From Leisingera daeponensis DSM 23529 (GTDB taxonomy: Bacteria; Pseudomonadota; Alphaproteobacteria; Rhodobacterales; Rhodobacteraceae): a stretch of 64,000 nt of DNA. The stretch's first letter is position 1. Each line of letters starts with the position of its first letter. The notes beneath the pieces were generated by a model that had not been told where the DNA came from, ran no database searches, and saw nothing but the letters and a program-made list of their open reading frames with translations. The DNA lies in contig NZ_KI421500.1 in assembly GCF_000473145.1 (NCBI RefSeq), positions 3,497,725-3,561,724 on the forward strand, given 5' to 3'. The position numbers and the translations under genes are program-made. Of this stretch, positions 34,091 to 44,353 are shown piece by piece.

Positions 34091-36033
34091 GCCCGGCTGC
34101 TCCTGCTGCCCAGCGGGCGCTTGACGCGCTCGCGCTCCAGCCGCTCCTGCTGCGCCTTGATGCGGCTGCGGTCGGCGTTGGGGTAGGCCTCCAGCGGCGG
34201 GGTGCCGTTGTAAAGCGCCTGCAGCAGCACGTCGCGTGCCACCGGAGCCGCCGCCTTGGAGCCGCCGCCGCCGTGTTCGACCACCACCGCAACCGCGTAT
34301 TTGGGCTTGTCATAGGGCGCAAAGCAGACAAACAGCGCATGGTCGCGCCGCTCCCACGGCAGGTCCTCGTTGCGGATCACACCGGCCGCGCGTTCGGCGG
34401 CGGTGATGTTGCGGACCTGGCTGGTGCCGGTCTTGCCGGCCATCTGCATGCCATCGCCGATGATGCGGGAGCGGTAGGCGGTGCCGCGGCGGTCATTGCT
34501 GACCGAATGCATGCCGCGCCGCACCATGCGCAGGTTGTTCTCGCTGACCGGAAGGGGCTCGCCGGCGCCGCTTGGCTGTTCCACGCCGTCCAGCGACTTC
34601 AGCAGCCGCGGCGTCACGCTGCGCCCGGTGGCAATGCGCGCGGTCATGACCGCCAGCTGCAAGGGCGACGCCAGCATGTAGCCCTGGCCGATGGAGGAGT
34701 TCGCGGTATCGCCGATCAGCCAGTCCTTGCCATAAGAGCTGGCCTTCCACTCCTTGGTCGGGGTGATCCCCTGCGCCACCGCCGACATCGGCAGCTCGTG
34801 CTTGATGCCGAGGCCGAACACATTGGCCATCTCGGAGATCTTGTTGATCCCGGTCTTGATCGCCACGTCGTAATAATAGACGTCGCAGGACTGTTTCAGC
34901 GAGGCGTTCAGATCCATATGCCCATGGCCTGCGCGTTTCCAGCAGTGGAAGCGGCGGCCGGCAACCTTGAGGTAGCCGGGGCACCAGACGGTTTCCTCCG
35001 GCCCGATCACGCCGTTTTCCAGTGCCGCCAGCGCGGTGATCATCTTGAAGGTGGAGCCGGGCGGATAGGTGCCCTGCACGGTCTTGTTGGACAGCGGGCG
35101 GAATTTGTCCTCTGTCAGCATCCGGTAGTCGGCAACCGAGATGCCGCGCACGAACAGGTTGGGGTCGAAGCTGGGCGAGGAGCAGATCGCGCGGATGTCC
35201 CCGTCCTCGCAGTCGATCACCACCGCGGCAGCGCTTTCCCGGCCCAGCCGCGCCTGCACATAGTTCTGCAATTCCGCGTCAATGGTCAGCTGCATGTCGG
35301 CGCCGGAGATCCCCTCGCGCCGGTCCAGCTCGCGCATCACCCGGCCGGTGGCGTTGACCTCGACCCGCTTGGCGCCAGCCTTGCCGCGCAGCACATCCTC
35401 GCGCCTGGCCTCAAAGCCCACCTTGCCGATCTGGAAGCGCGGGATCATCAGCACCGGCTCCGGATCTTCCATCTTGCTCAGGTCATAGTCCGAGACCGGC
35501 CCGACATAACCGACCACATGGGCAAAATCGCCGAGCTGCGGATAGACCCGCGTCAGGCCCACCTCAGGCGTGACGCCGGGCAGGGCCGGGGCGTTCACCG
35601 CGACTTTGGAGATATCCTCCCAGCCGATCTGGTCGGCGAGGGTGATCGGCAGGAACGGCGGCGAGCGGCGCATCTCGGTGCGGGCGCGCTCCAGGTCCTC
35701 CGGGTCCAGCGGCACCAGGCTGGAGAGCTTGGCAATCACCGCCTCAACGTCGCCCGCATCCTCCGGCACCACGGTGATCCGGTATGAGGGCGAGTTCTGC
35801 GCGACGATCAGCCCGTTGCGGTCGAATATCTGGCCGCGCGCGGGCGGCAGCAGGCGGATGTTGATGCGGTTTTCCTCGGCCAGCAGGCGGAACTCATCGG
35901 CCTGATCCACCTGCAGATAGCGCATCCGGGCCGCCAGGCCGCCGGCAAAGGCCAGCTGCAGCCCGCCCAGGAACAGCGCCCGCCGGGTCATCTTGCCGTG
36001 TGCGGCATCCAGATCCTTGGGATTGCGTTTCAT
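34087..36033 (-). CDS. mrdA: Penicillin-binding protein 2 (MrdA)
   Basis: A 648-residue class B transpeptidase for lateral wall growth. Residues ~17-35 are the membrane anchor, then the pedestal domain with LLPPARGQIFDRNGLIVA, and the transpeptidase with SxxK at S327-K330 (PPGSTFKM), the SxN-region and KTGT in AGKTGTSQV. Start is ATG at 36033; it shares one base with the mreD stop. Length matches E. coli PBP2 (633). It acts with RodA, encoded immediately downstream. Confidence 0.97.
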   Translation of the reverse strand: MKRNPKDLDAAHGKMTRRALFLGGLQLAFAGGLAARMRYLQVDQADEFRLLAEENRINIRLLPPARGQIFDRNGLIVAQNSPSYRITVVPEDAGDVEAVIAKLSSLVPLDPEDLERARTEMRRSPPFLPITLADQIGWEDISKVAVNAPALPGVTPEVGLTRVYPQLGDFAHVVGYVGPVSDYDLSKMEDPEPVLMIPRFQIGKVGFEARREDVLRGKAGAKRVEVNATGRVMRELDRREGISGADMQLTIDAELQNYVQARLGRESAAAVVIDCEDGDIRAICSSPSFDPNLFVRGISVADYRMLTEDKFRPLSNKTVQGTYPPGSTFKMITALAALENGVIGPEETVWCPGYLKVAGRRFHCWKRAGHGHMDLNASLKQSCDVYYYDVAIKTGINKISEMANVFGLGIKHELPMSAVAQGITPTKEWKASSYGKDWLIGDTANSSIGQGYMLASPLQLAVMTARIATGRSVTPRLLKSLDGVEQPSGAGEPLPVSENNLRMVRRGMHSVSNDRRGTAYRSRIIGDGMQMAGKTGTSQVRNITAAERAAGVIRNEDLPWERRDHALFVCFAPYDKPKYAVAVVVEHGGGGSKAAAPVARDVLLQALYNGTPPLEAYPNADRSRIKAQQERLERERVKRPLGSRSSRA

Positions 36034-36569
36034 CAGCGGCTCACCAGGGCTTCGGCTTCGGACGGGGACAGTTTGCGCACCCCCAGAATAGACTGGCTGG
36101 CCCAAACTGCCAGCGGATAGGCGGCGATGGTCATCACCACCTGGATCACGGTCAGGCTCAGCTGCGCCTGCGCCACCCCGAACAGGGTCAGGATCAGCCG
36201 GTTCAGGGTGGCAATCCCGGTGAGCACCACCGAAACAGACAGCCATTCGCTGGCAAAGGTGCTCTCGCGATGGGGCGCTGAGCGGCCCTTGAGGAAGCCG
36301 CAGCCCAGCACCGTCAGCAGCGCCAGCAGACCCGGCGGGCGGTGGAACAGCAGATCCGCCAGCAGCATCACCAGCCCGATGGAAAGTGCAGGCACATAAT
36401 CCGGGCGGCGCAGGCTCCAGGCCATCGCCAGCGCCATGAGCAGGTCCGGCGGCGCCCAGAACCGCGGCTCGGTCTCCAGCGGCAGCAGGTGGAAGAACAT
36501 GATCAGCAGTGCCAGCGCCGCGAACGCCGCGCGCATGGTCCAGATCCGGGCGGGCGAGGTGTTAGCCAT
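36033..36569 (-). CDS. mreD: Rod shape-determining protein MreD
   Basis: A 178-residue membrane protein with about five or six helices, as in other MreD proteins (~160-180). Sequence is weakly conserved as usual, but LLMALAMAWSLRRPDYVPALSIGLVMLLADLLFHRPPG is characteristic. It bridges the MreB-MreC complex and PBP2/RodA. It overlaps mreC by eight bases and mrdA by one, consistent with a single operon. Confidence 0.93.
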   Translation of the reverse strand: MANTSPARIWTMRAAFAALALLIMFFHLLPLETEPRFWAPPDLLMALAMAWSLRRPDYVPALSIGLVMLLADLLFHRPPGLLALLTVLGCGFLKGRSAPHRESTFASEWLSVSVVLTGIATLNRLILTLFGVAQAQLSLTVIQVVMTIAAYPLAVWASQSILGVRKLSPSEAEALVSR

Positions 36570-37503
36570 TGCCCGCCTCAGCCGTGCCGTCTGCGCTCTC
36601 AGCCCCCAAGCCCTCGGGCCGCGGCTGCGGCACCGGATCGCCCGGCGGCGCCCCGACCAGCCCGCCCGGGTCCTGGATCACTTCGGTGCCGTGGTGGCGC
36701 AGCACCCGCAGGAATTCCAGCCGCCCGTAATCCGCGGACAGGCGCACCCGCATCCGCCCGGACCGGTCCTTGGCCACCTGGCCGATCAGCAGGCCCGCCG
36801 GAAAGACGGAGCCGTCGCCTGAGGAAATCACCCGGTCGCCGGGACGCACCTGATCGGGATTTTCCAGAAAGCTGAGCACCGGCGCGGCGCTGTTGTCGCC
36901 AGTGACCAGCGCGGTCTGGCCGGAGGGCTGGATGGTCGCCGGCACCGCGCTGGCGGCATCGGTCAGCAGGATCACCCGCGCAGTGTTGCGCCCGGTGCCG
37001 GAGATCCGGCCCACCAGCCCGATCCCGTCCATCGCCGCCCAGCCGTCATGCACCCCGTCGCGGCTGCCCACGTTCAGCAGCACCGACTGCCGGAAGGGGG
37101 AGCCGCTGTCGGCCATCACCACCCCGGTGATATAGGTCAGCTGCGGATCCAGCCGCACGTTGTTGAGATCCAGAAGGCGGGCGTTTTCCTGCTCCAGCTG
37201 CAGCGCCGCCTCTTTCCAGGCCCGCATCTGCCGCAGCTCGCTGCGCAGCTCGCGGTTCTGCTCCGCCAAGCGCTGGTAGCTTTGGAAATCGCGGATCAGG
37301 TTGATGGTGGCGGTCACCGGCACCATCGCCCAGTCCATGCTGGGCACCACCCTGTCCGCCACCTGGGCGCGGAAACGCTCCACCCGCGGGCTGTCGATCC
37401 GCCAGACGATGAAGACCGCGGCCAGGCACAGGCACAGAACCGCTGTCAGCAGACGCCGCAGCGGGGTTGCGTAATCGTCGCGCTGTGACTTGTCCTTCGC
37501 CAC
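36562..37503 (-). CDS. mreC: Rod shape-determining protein MreC
   Basis: A 313-residue bitopic protein: a short cytoplasmic N-terminus, one helix (about 16-33), a periplasmic coiled coil (LIRDFQSYQRLAEQNRELRSELRQMRAWKEAALQLEQEN) and the two beta-barrel domains (VNVGSRDGVHDGWAAMDGIGLVGRI). It links cytoplasmic MreB to the wall synthases. It starts with GTG preceded by AAGGAGAG. It begins 65 bases after the mreB stop. The acidic, proline-rich tail after residue ~275 is typical for alphaproteobacteria. Confidence 0.95.
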   Translation of the reverse strand: MAKDKSQRDDYATPLRRLLTAVLCLCLAAVFIVWRIDSPRVERFRAQVADRVVPSMDWAMVPVTATINLIRDFQSYQRLAEQNRELRSELRQMRAWKEAALQLEQENARLLDLNNVRLDPQLTYITGVVMADSGSPFRQSVLLNVGSRDGVHDGWAAMDGIGLVGRISGTGRNTARVILLTDAASAVPATIQPSGQTALVTGDNSAAPVLSFLENPDQVRPGDRVISSGDGSVFPAGLLIGQVAKDRSGRMRVRLSADYGRLEFLRVLRHHGTEVIQDPGGLVGAPPGDPVPQPRPEGLGAESADGTAEAGNG

Positions 37504-37568
37504 GTCTCTCCTTCCAGCCGCCCCTCCAGCCGCTCACCGGCCGGCGCCGTTCCGGCGGTCAGGGTCTG

Positions 37569-38642
<1,074 letters not shown>

Positions 38643-38717
38643 TTATGCCTGAGGCGACTCCCGGGGAGCCGCCTGCTCCCACCTTATAAGCGGCACGGGA
38701 GAGCCGCGAAAGGGCGT

Positions 38718-38746
38718 ATTATGGTGAAACAGCGCGTTTCCGCCAA
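38718..38746 (-). promoter_or_regulatory. Sigma-70-type promoter of the mreB operon
   Basis: On the minus strand TTGGCG (38746-38741) and CATAAT (38723-38718) are separated by exactly 17 bases. The -10 matches TATAAT at five of six positions. It lies 103 bases upstream of the mreB ATG. The predicted leader contains an imperfect GC stem-loop around 38652-38674. Confidence 0.6.
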
Positions 38747-38880
38747 GTCGCAGCGTCCCCGCAACGCGCCGGAGGGCGCAGGCAGCGGTGGCCGGCGGCC
38801 AGCCGGGCAGTGCCTGCGTTGCTGCGGAGGCCCGGAGGCGGCGGGCCGCGGCGGCCGCCCCGGATCCGGCATCTTGCGGA

Positions 38881-39675
38881 TCAGCTTGGAAAAATCCGCT
38901 GCATCTCCGAGTTGAAATGCGCCCAGGTCAGGCTGGCGCTGTTGCCGGCATAGCCCTCGTAATAGGATTTGCCGCTGGACACCGGCAGACCGGCCCAGAT
39001 CTTCGCCAGGTTCAGCATGAACGTCTTGCGCGGCATTTCCGACGCCAGGAAGGCGCTGTAGCCTGCCTCCTCGATCAGCTGGTGCGCCAGCTGGTCCTGC
39101 AGCTCCGGCGTGAAACGGGCCTGCGGCTTGACCCCCTGATGCCGCACCAGGCGGCGCAGCGTTGCCGGGATCATCTGGTAGCGGCCGATGGCGTGGGGCT
39201 GGCCCGGGGTGGCGTCGATCCAGGCGTTGATTTCAGCGATCGTCATCTGCGTCGGCTTCTTCGGCGGCTTGCGTGTCGCGCCATATTGCACCGCATCATA
39301 TTGCGCCTTGCCGGCCTCGGCGCTGGCGATCAGGTCCAGCAGGCGTTTGACGCTGGGCGGCGCCTTCAGGACCGGGGCAAACATCCCGCCGCCGCTGCGG
39401 CCGCGGAACAGGCTGGCCGCGCCGGGATTGAGCGACACCGCCCCGCGGCCTGGGCCGGGCAGGGTGTCGGGCAGCAGGCTGGCAACCGCCTGCGGCGCCG
39501 GGGTTGCGGCGGGCGCAGATCCGGGCATCGGGGCAGAGGCCTTTTGCAGGAAGAAGTTGTTGCCGACCAGAGAATACCCTTGCGCACTGACAGCCGCTGC
39601 GGTGCAAAGCAGCAAGGCCAGAAACGTCAGGATCAGGGCAAGGGCGCTCATTCTAAGGGGCATGGGAACCTGCAT
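38881..39675 (-). CDS. Putative secreted lysozyme-like muramidase
   Basis: About 264 residues. An N-terminal signal peptide (hydrophobic ALALILTFLALLLCTAAAVSA) is followed by a Pro/Ala-rich spacer. A C-terminal lysozyme-fold region follows: LLDLIASAEAGKAQYDAVQYGA with a likely catalytic glutamate in SAEAG, then MTIAEINAWI, PHAIGRYQMIPATLRRL and TPELQDQLAHQLIEEAGYSAFLA. This pattern resembles phage-type muramidases that cleave peptidoglycan glycans. Four in-frame ATGs lie close together (39687, 39675, 39663, 39651) and the true start is unclear. It sits upstream of mreB on the same strand, but mreB has its own promoter. The family assignment is from motif resemblance only. Confidence 0.7.
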   Translation of the reverse strand: MQVPMPLRMSALALILTFLALLLCTAAAVSAQGYSLVGNNFFLQKASAPMPGSAPAATPAPQAVASLLPDTLPGPGRGAVSLNPGAASLFRGRSGGGMFAPVLKAPPSVKRLLDLIASAEAGKAQYDAVQYGATRKPPKKPTQMTIAEINAWIDATPGQPHAIGRYQMIPATLRRLVRHQGVKPQARFTPELQDQLAHQLIEEAGYSAFLASEMPRKTFMLNLAKIWAGLPVSSGKSYYEGYAGNSASLTWAHFNSEMQRIFPS

Positions 39676-39783
39676 TCTGCGGTACATTATCGGGGTGCAG
39701 TCTGCCGCAGCGGTGTTGAGATTCCGTTTATCCGCCGCACGCTGCCCCTTCCGCCGCCTGGCGATTGCCGGTAGAGGGGGCGC

Positions 39784-40578
39784 ATGCTCTCGTATCAGCA
39801 CATATACCACGCCGGGAATCTGGCCGATGTCCAGAAGCACGCGCTGCTGGCCTGGATGCTGGCCTACCTCACCCGCAAGGACAAACCGCTCAGCTATATC
39901 GAGACCCACGCGGGCCGCGGCCTCTACCAGCTGGACGCGCCCGAGGCCGTGAAGACCGGCGAGGCGGAGCAGGGCATCACCAAGGTTCTGGCAGGGCAGG
40001 GGCTGGCGGCGGACCACCCGCTGCACCGCGCGCTGTCGGAAACCCGCAAGGCGCACGGTGCGGCTGCCTATCCCGGCTCGCCGCTGATCGCGGCATCGCT
40101 GCTGCGGCCGGGCGACTCGCTGCATTTCGCCGAACTGCACCCGCAGGAAAACGCGGGCCTGCGCGCCGCACTGAAACCCTGGAAGGCCAAGGTGCACCAG
40201 CAGGACGGGTTTGAACTCGCCATGTCGCTGGCACCGCCAGACCCGCGCCGCGGGCTGCTGCTGATCGACCCGAGCTACGAGATCAAATCCGATTATGCCC
40301 GCATCCCCGGCATCATCGGCCAGCTGCACAAGAAGTGGAACGTCGGCGTCATTGCCTTGTGGTACCCGATCCTCAAGGACGGCACCCACAAGCCGATGCT
40401 GAAAGCGCTGGAGGCACAGGGGCTGCCGGATGCGCTGCGCCACGAGGTGACTTTTCCGCCGGTGCGCGAAGGCCACCGGATGGTCGGCAGCGGCATGTTT
40501 GTGGTCAACGCGCCCTATGGCGCGGCAGAGGAAACGGCCCGGATTTCGGCACTGTTCAAGGCGGTGTCCCGCAAGTAG
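39784..40578 (+). CDS. rlmJ: 23S rRNA (adenine-2030 N6) methyltransferase RlmJ
   Basis: A 264-residue S-adenosylmethionine enzyme that methylates A2030 of 23S rRNA. It opens with MLSYQHIYHAGNLADVQKHALLAWML, the highly conserved RlmJ N-terminus. THAGRGLYQLD forms part of the cofactor site, and the catalytic DPPY-like motif is LLIDPSYEIKSDY. Length matches E. coli RlmJ (280). It is divergent from the lysozyme-like gene. Confidence 0.95.
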   Translation: MLSYQHIYHAGNLADVQKHALLAWMLAYLTRKDKPLSYIETHAGRGLYQLDAPEAVKTGEAEQGITKVLAGQGLAADHPLHRALSETRKAHGAAAYPGSPLIAASLLRPGDSLHFAELHPQENAGLRAALKPWKAKVHQQDGFELAMSLAPPDPRRGLLLIDPSYEIKSDYARIPGIIGQLHKKWNVGVIALWYPILKDGTHKPMLKALEAQGLPDALRHEVTFPPVREGHRMVGSGMFVVNAPYGAAEETARISALFKAVSRK

Positions 40579-40786
40579 CCCCGGATCGCGCCCTCCACCC
40601 GCGGGGCCAGCGCCGTGCCGCCTGCTTCGCCGCGCAGGGCGGCTGAATTGATCATGCCCCTGGCAATGGCCGCAACGTCGCGTGCCTCCCGCGGGACCGG
40701 GCGGGCGGCTGCACGGGTGGTATTATGTAAAGACCTTTGAAAGACGGGACTTTCCCGCTACGCTTTCCGTCGGGGAGGAATGCCGG

Positions 40787-42520
40787 ATGGAACGCAGGCT
40801 GGCCGCCGTGCTGGCGGCGGATATGGTGGGCTACAGCCGTCTGATGGAAGCGGATGAGCAAGGCACGCTTGCCCGGCTGCGCACCCACAGGATTGAACTG
40901 ATCGACCCCTCGATTGCCAAGAACCGTGGCTCCATAATCAAAACCACGGGCGACGGGATGCTGGTGGAATTTCCCAGCGTGTCTGATGCGGTGGCCTGCG
41001 CCGCGGAGATTCAGGGCAGGATGCGGCGGCGCAACAGCGATGTGCCGCCGGACCAGCGCATCCAGTTCAGGGTCGGGATCAACCTTGGCGACATCATTTA
41101 TGAAGACGGCGACATCTACGGCAGCGGCGTCAACGTGGCCGCCCGGCTGGAGCAGGCGGCGGGGGTGGGGGAGATCTGCGTGTCCGCGGCGGTCTACGGC
41201 CAGGTGCGCGGCTCTTGCGGGTTTCTGTTCGAGGATCAGGGCGAGCAGTCCCTGAAAAACATCTCCGAACCGGTGCGCGTCTACCGCCTGCTGCTGGATG
41301 AGGGCGCGCCCGTGGCGGCAGAAGATGCCAGCGGGCCGGCGCCGGTGGTGAAACCCACCCTTGCCGTGCTGCCCTTTGCCAACATGAGCGGCGATCCCGA
41401 GCAGGAGTTCTTTGCCGACGGGCTGACCGAGGACATCCTGACCGAACTCAGCCGCCGCCATGAGCTGTTTGTGATCTCCCGCAACTCCACCTTCGTCTAC
41501 AAGGGGCAGGCGGTGAACATCCGCGAAGTGGCTGAGAAGCTTGGCGCCCGCTACATCGTCGAGGGCAGCGTGCGAAAAGGCGGCAACCGGCTGCGGATCA
41601 CCGTGCAGCTGATCGACAGCTGCAACGATTCCCATATCTGGGCAGAGAGATACGACCGCACGCTCGACGATATCTTCGATATCCAGGATGAGGTGACATC
41701 GGCCATCGTCGCGACCCTGCCGGGGCGGATCGAAGCGGCGCAGCAGGATGAGGTCTCGCGCAAGAAACCCGCCAGCCTGGCCGCCTATGAATGCGTGCTG
41801 GCCGCCAAGGTCCTGCATCACCGCAGCACGGCGGAGGACAATGCCAAGGCGATGGGCCTCATCGACCGCGCGGTGGAGCTGGACCCGGAGTTTGCCCACG
41901 CCCACGCCTGGCGCGGCTGTATCCGCGGCCAGGCCTGGGGCTATGGCTGGTGCGCCGACCCCGAGGCGATGCTGCAACTGGCTCTGGAGTCGATCCAGAA
42001 GGCCGCGTCGATGGATGACAATGACGCGGACGTGCACCGGCTGATGGCGGCGGTGTCCATCCTGCAGGAAAACCTCGACCAGGCGCAGTACCACCAGGAA
42101 CGCGCTCTGTCCCTGAACCCGAACTACGACCTGGTTGTGGTGCAGATGGGCGAACTGCTGACCTGGCAGGGCAGGCCCGAGGAGGGCGCGGAGTGGATCC
42201 GGAAGGCGATGCGCCTCAACCCGCATTTCCCGGTCCGCTTCTGGAGCCATCTGGGCAAGGCGCATTTCACCGCCCGTCTTTATGAGGAGGCGCTGACCGA
42301 TTTCAAACGGCTGCCGTCAATGGACGCGGTGCAGACCGCGCTGGCGGCGGCCTGCCACAGCTGGCTGGGCAACACGCAGCAGGCGCAGGACTGCGTGGCG
42401 CAGATCCGCGCGATGCAGCCTGACGCCACGGCAGAGGGGTTGCTGGCCGGGCTGCACTACGGGCGCAAGGAAGACGCCGCGCATTTCACCGATGGTCTGC
42501 GCAAGGCGGGGCTGGCCTAG
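40787..42520 (+). CDS. Class III adenylate/guanylate cyclase with TolB-like and TPR domains
   Basis: A 577-residue protein. Residues 1-~175 are a class III cyclase domain with both metal aspartates (D12 in AADMVGYS, D56 in TTGDGMLVEF) and the transition-state N and R in GSGVNVAARLE, so it should be active. Residues ~200-320 are a TolB/FlgO-like domain (FANMSGDPEQEFFADGLTEDILTELS, GARYIVEGSVRKGGNRLRITVQLID). The C-terminal ~230 residues are TPR-like. No membrane helix is evident. GGGGAGGAA precedes the ATG. This architecture is common in Rhizobiales and Roseobacters; the signal sensed and whether cAMP or cGMP is made are unknown. Confidence 0.9.
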   Translation: MERRLAAVLAADMVGYSRLMEADEQGTLARLRTHRIELIDPSIAKNRGSIIKTTGDGMLVEFPSVSDAVACAAEIQGRMRRRNSDVPPDQRIQFRVGINLGDIIYEDGDIYGSGVNVAARLEQAAGVGEICVSAAVYGQVRGSCGFLFEDQGEQSLKNISEPVRVYRLLLDEGAPVAAEDASGPAPVVKPTLAVLPFANMSGDPEQEFFADGLTEDILTELSRRHELFVISRNSTFVYKGQAVNIREVAEKLGARYIVEGSVRKGGNRLRITVQLIDSCNDSHIWAERYDRTLDDIFDIQDEVTSAIVATLPGRIEAAQQDEVSRKKPASLAAYECVLAAKVLHHRSTAEDNAKAMGLIDRAVELDPEFAHAHAWRGCIRGQAWGYGWCADPEAMLQLALESIQKAASMDDNDADVHRLMAAVSILQENLDQAQYHQERALSLNPNYDLVVVQMGELLTWQGRPEEGAEWIRKAMRLNPHFPVRFWSHLGKAHFTARLYEEALTDFKRLPSMDAVQTALAAACHSWLGNTQQAQDCVAQIRAMQPDATAEGLLAGLHYGRKEDAAHFTDGLRKAGLA

Positions 42521-42531
42521 GCCGCAACGAA

Positions 42532-42557
42532 AAAGGGCGCCGCAGCGGGCGCCCTTT
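42532..42557. terminator. Bidirectional terminator between cyclase and leuA
   Basis: AAAGGGCGCC (42532-42541) and GGCGCCCTTT (42548-42557) form a perfect 10-bp stem with a six-base loop. A-run and T-run flank the stem, so it can act for both converging genes. Confidence 0.88.
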
Positions 42558-42577
42558 CCTGTTTCGCGGAGCCTGGA

Positions 42578-44164
42578 TCAGGCCAGATCCTTATAGGAAA
42601 TCTCCTTGGTGTCGGCACCTTCACCGACCCGGCCGCGGCGCACGATCAGGCGGTTCAGCGCGTTCACATAGGCCTTGGCAGAGGCAACAACCGTGTCGGT
42701 ATTGGCGCTTTCGCCGGTGGCGATGTTGCCGTCCTCTTCCAGCCGCACGGAGACGGTCGCCTGCGCGTCGGTGCCCTCAGTCACCGCATGCACCTGATAA
42801 AGCTGCAGCCGCGCGGTGTTCGGATAGATCTTGCGGATCGCCTTGAAGGTTGCGTCCACAGGCCCGTCGCCCTCGGCGGTCTCGGTCACGTCCTTGCCGT
42901 CGATCTCCATCTCGACGGTGGCTTCCGCCGGGCCGCCGGTGCCGCAGACCACTTTCATCGAGACAATCTTGAGGTGGTCGTTTTCCGCGTCCGTGCCGGT
43001 GCGCATCAGCGCGATGAGGTCGTCGTCGAACACTTCTTTCTTGCGGTCGGCCAGCTCCTTGAAGCGGACAAAGACGTCCTTCAGCTGGTTGTCGCCCACC
43101 TCATAGCCCAAGTGCTCCAGCTTGTCGCGCAGCGCGGCGCGGCCGGAGTGTTTGCCCAAGGGCAGCGAGGTGCCGGACAGGCCGATGTCCTCGGGCCGCA
43201 TGATCTCGAAGTTCTCGCGGTTCTTCAGCATTCCGTCCTGGTGGATGCCGCTCTCATGGGCAAAGGCGTTTTTGCCGACAATCGCCTTGTTCGGCTGCAC
43301 CACAAAGCCGGAGACGGTCGAGACCCGGCGCGAGATATGCATGATCTTGGTGGTGTCGATGCCGGTGGACCAGGGCATGATGTCATTGCGCGTCTTCAGC
43401 GCCATCACCACCTCTTCCAGCGCGGTGTTGCCCGCCCGCTCGCCCAGGCCGTTGATGGTGCATTCGATCTGGCGCGCCCCGCCCGCAACGGCCGCCAGCG
43501 CGTTGGCGGTCGCCATCCCGAGGTCGTTGTGGCAGTGGGTGGCAAAGACCACCTCATCCGCGCCCGGCACGGTCTCGATCAGGCGCCTGATCAGGTCGGC
43601 GCTTTCCGCGGGCGCGGTGTAGCCGACGGTGTCGGGGATGTTGATGGTGGTGGCGCCGGCCTTGATGGCGATCTCGATCACCCGGCACAGGTAATCCCAC
43701 TCGGTCCGGGTCGCATCCATCGGCGACCACTGCACGTTGTCCACCAGGTTGCGGGCGTGGGTCACGGTCTCGTGGATCTTGTCGGCCATCTCGTCCATCG
43801 TGAGGTTCGGGATGGCGCGGTGCAGCGGCGAGGTGCCGATAAAGGTGTGGATGCGCGGCTGCGCGGCCTTGCGCACCGCTTCGGCGCAGCGGTCGATGTC
43901 CTTGAAGTTGGCGCGCGCCAGCCCGCAGATCACCGCGTTCTTCGAGCGCTCGGCAATCTCGGACACCGCAGCAAAGTCGCCTTCGGAGGCAATCGGGAAG
44001 CCGGCCTCGATAATGTCCACGCCCATCTCGTCCAGAAGCTCCGCAATCTCCAGCTTCTCGTTATGGGTCATGGTGGCGCCGGGGCTCTGCTCGCCGTCGC
44101 GCAGGGTGGTGTCAAAAATCAATACACGGGATTTGTCGCCGGAAATCGGGGATGCGTTGGTCAT
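42578..44164 (-). CDS. leuA: 2-isopropylmalate synthase
   Basis: A 528-residue enzyme that condenses acetyl-CoA with 2-oxoisovalerate, the first committed step of leucine synthesis. The DRE-TIM barrel starts [16 protein letters not shown] and has [20 protein letters not shown] with the metal histidines and [19 protein letters not shown]. The C-terminal regulatory domain for leucine feedback (from about residue 390) is present. It lies behind a leader peptide rich in leucine codons. The ribosome site before the ATG is weak (AGAGA), which fits control through leader structure. Confidence 0.97.
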   Translation of the reverse strand: MTNASPISGDKSRVLIFDTTLRDGEQSPGATMTHNEKLEIAELLDEMGVDIIEAGFPIASEGDFAAVSEIAERSKNAVICGLARANFKDIDRCAEAVRKAAQPRIHTFIGTSPLHRAIPNLTMDEMADKIHETVTHARNLVDNVQWSPMDATRTEWDYLCRVIEIAIKAGATTINIPDTVGYTAPAESADLIRRLIETVPGADEVVFATHCHNDLGMATANALAAVAGGARQIECTINGLGERAGNTALEEVVMALKTRNDIMPWSTGIDTTKIMHISRRVSTVSGFVVQPNKAIVGKNAFAHESGIHQDGMLKNRENFEIMRPEDIGLSGTSLPLGKHSGRAALRDKLEHLGYEVGDNQLKDVFVRFKELADRKKEVFDDDLIALMRTGTDAENDHLKIVSMKVVCGTGGPAEATVEMEIDGKDVTETAEGDGPVDATFKAIRKIYPNTARLQLYQVHAVTEGTDAQATVSVRLEEDGNIATGESANTDTVVASAKAYVNALNRLIVRRGRVGEGADTKEISYKDLA

Positions 44165-44184
44165 ATCGGTATCTCTTGTCTCTG

Positions 44185-44283
44185 TCCTAGGCCCTTCCAG
44201 GGCATCATTAGCCTTCGATGGCGCGCGTGCGGCAATCCTCTGAGCGGGCGCGCCGGAAGGGCACGCTCAGAGGCGGGCTAGGA
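44185..44283 (-). promoter_or_regulatory. Candidate leuA leader/attenuator structure
   Basis: In the transcript, a perfect 10-bp hairpin (CCTCTGAGCG/CGCTCAGAGG; plus-strand arms 44237-44246 and 44264-44273) contains the leader stop codon. Alternatively TCCTAGCCC within the leucine-codon stretch (plus 44275-44283) can pair with GGGCCTAGGA just before leuA (plus 44185-44194) with one bulged base. A small GCCCT/AGGGC hairpin (44191-44203) competes. There is no U-run, so control may act on translation or via rho. Confidence 0.5.
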
Positions 44284-44353
44284 TCAGTAGGGCGCGCAGG
44301 GCCGCACCGCGGAATGCGGCGGCGGCAAAGGGAATATCTGCGCAAATGCTCAT
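44267..44353 (-). CDS. leuA leader peptide
   Basis: A 28-codon open frame between a -10-like TATAAA (plus 44362-44367) and leuA. It ends LRALLILARL: five of the last ten codons are leucine and two are the rare CTA, followed by TGA. The -10 would place the transcript start about two bases before the ATG, so the peptide is probably translated from a leaderless mRNA, as is known for trpL of Sinorhizobium. Stalling at the leucine codons would report low leucyl-tRNA. It is too short for standard gene calling, but the codon pattern and location are strong evidence. Confidence 0.72.
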   Translation of the reverse strand: MSICADIPFAAAAFRGAALRALLILARL

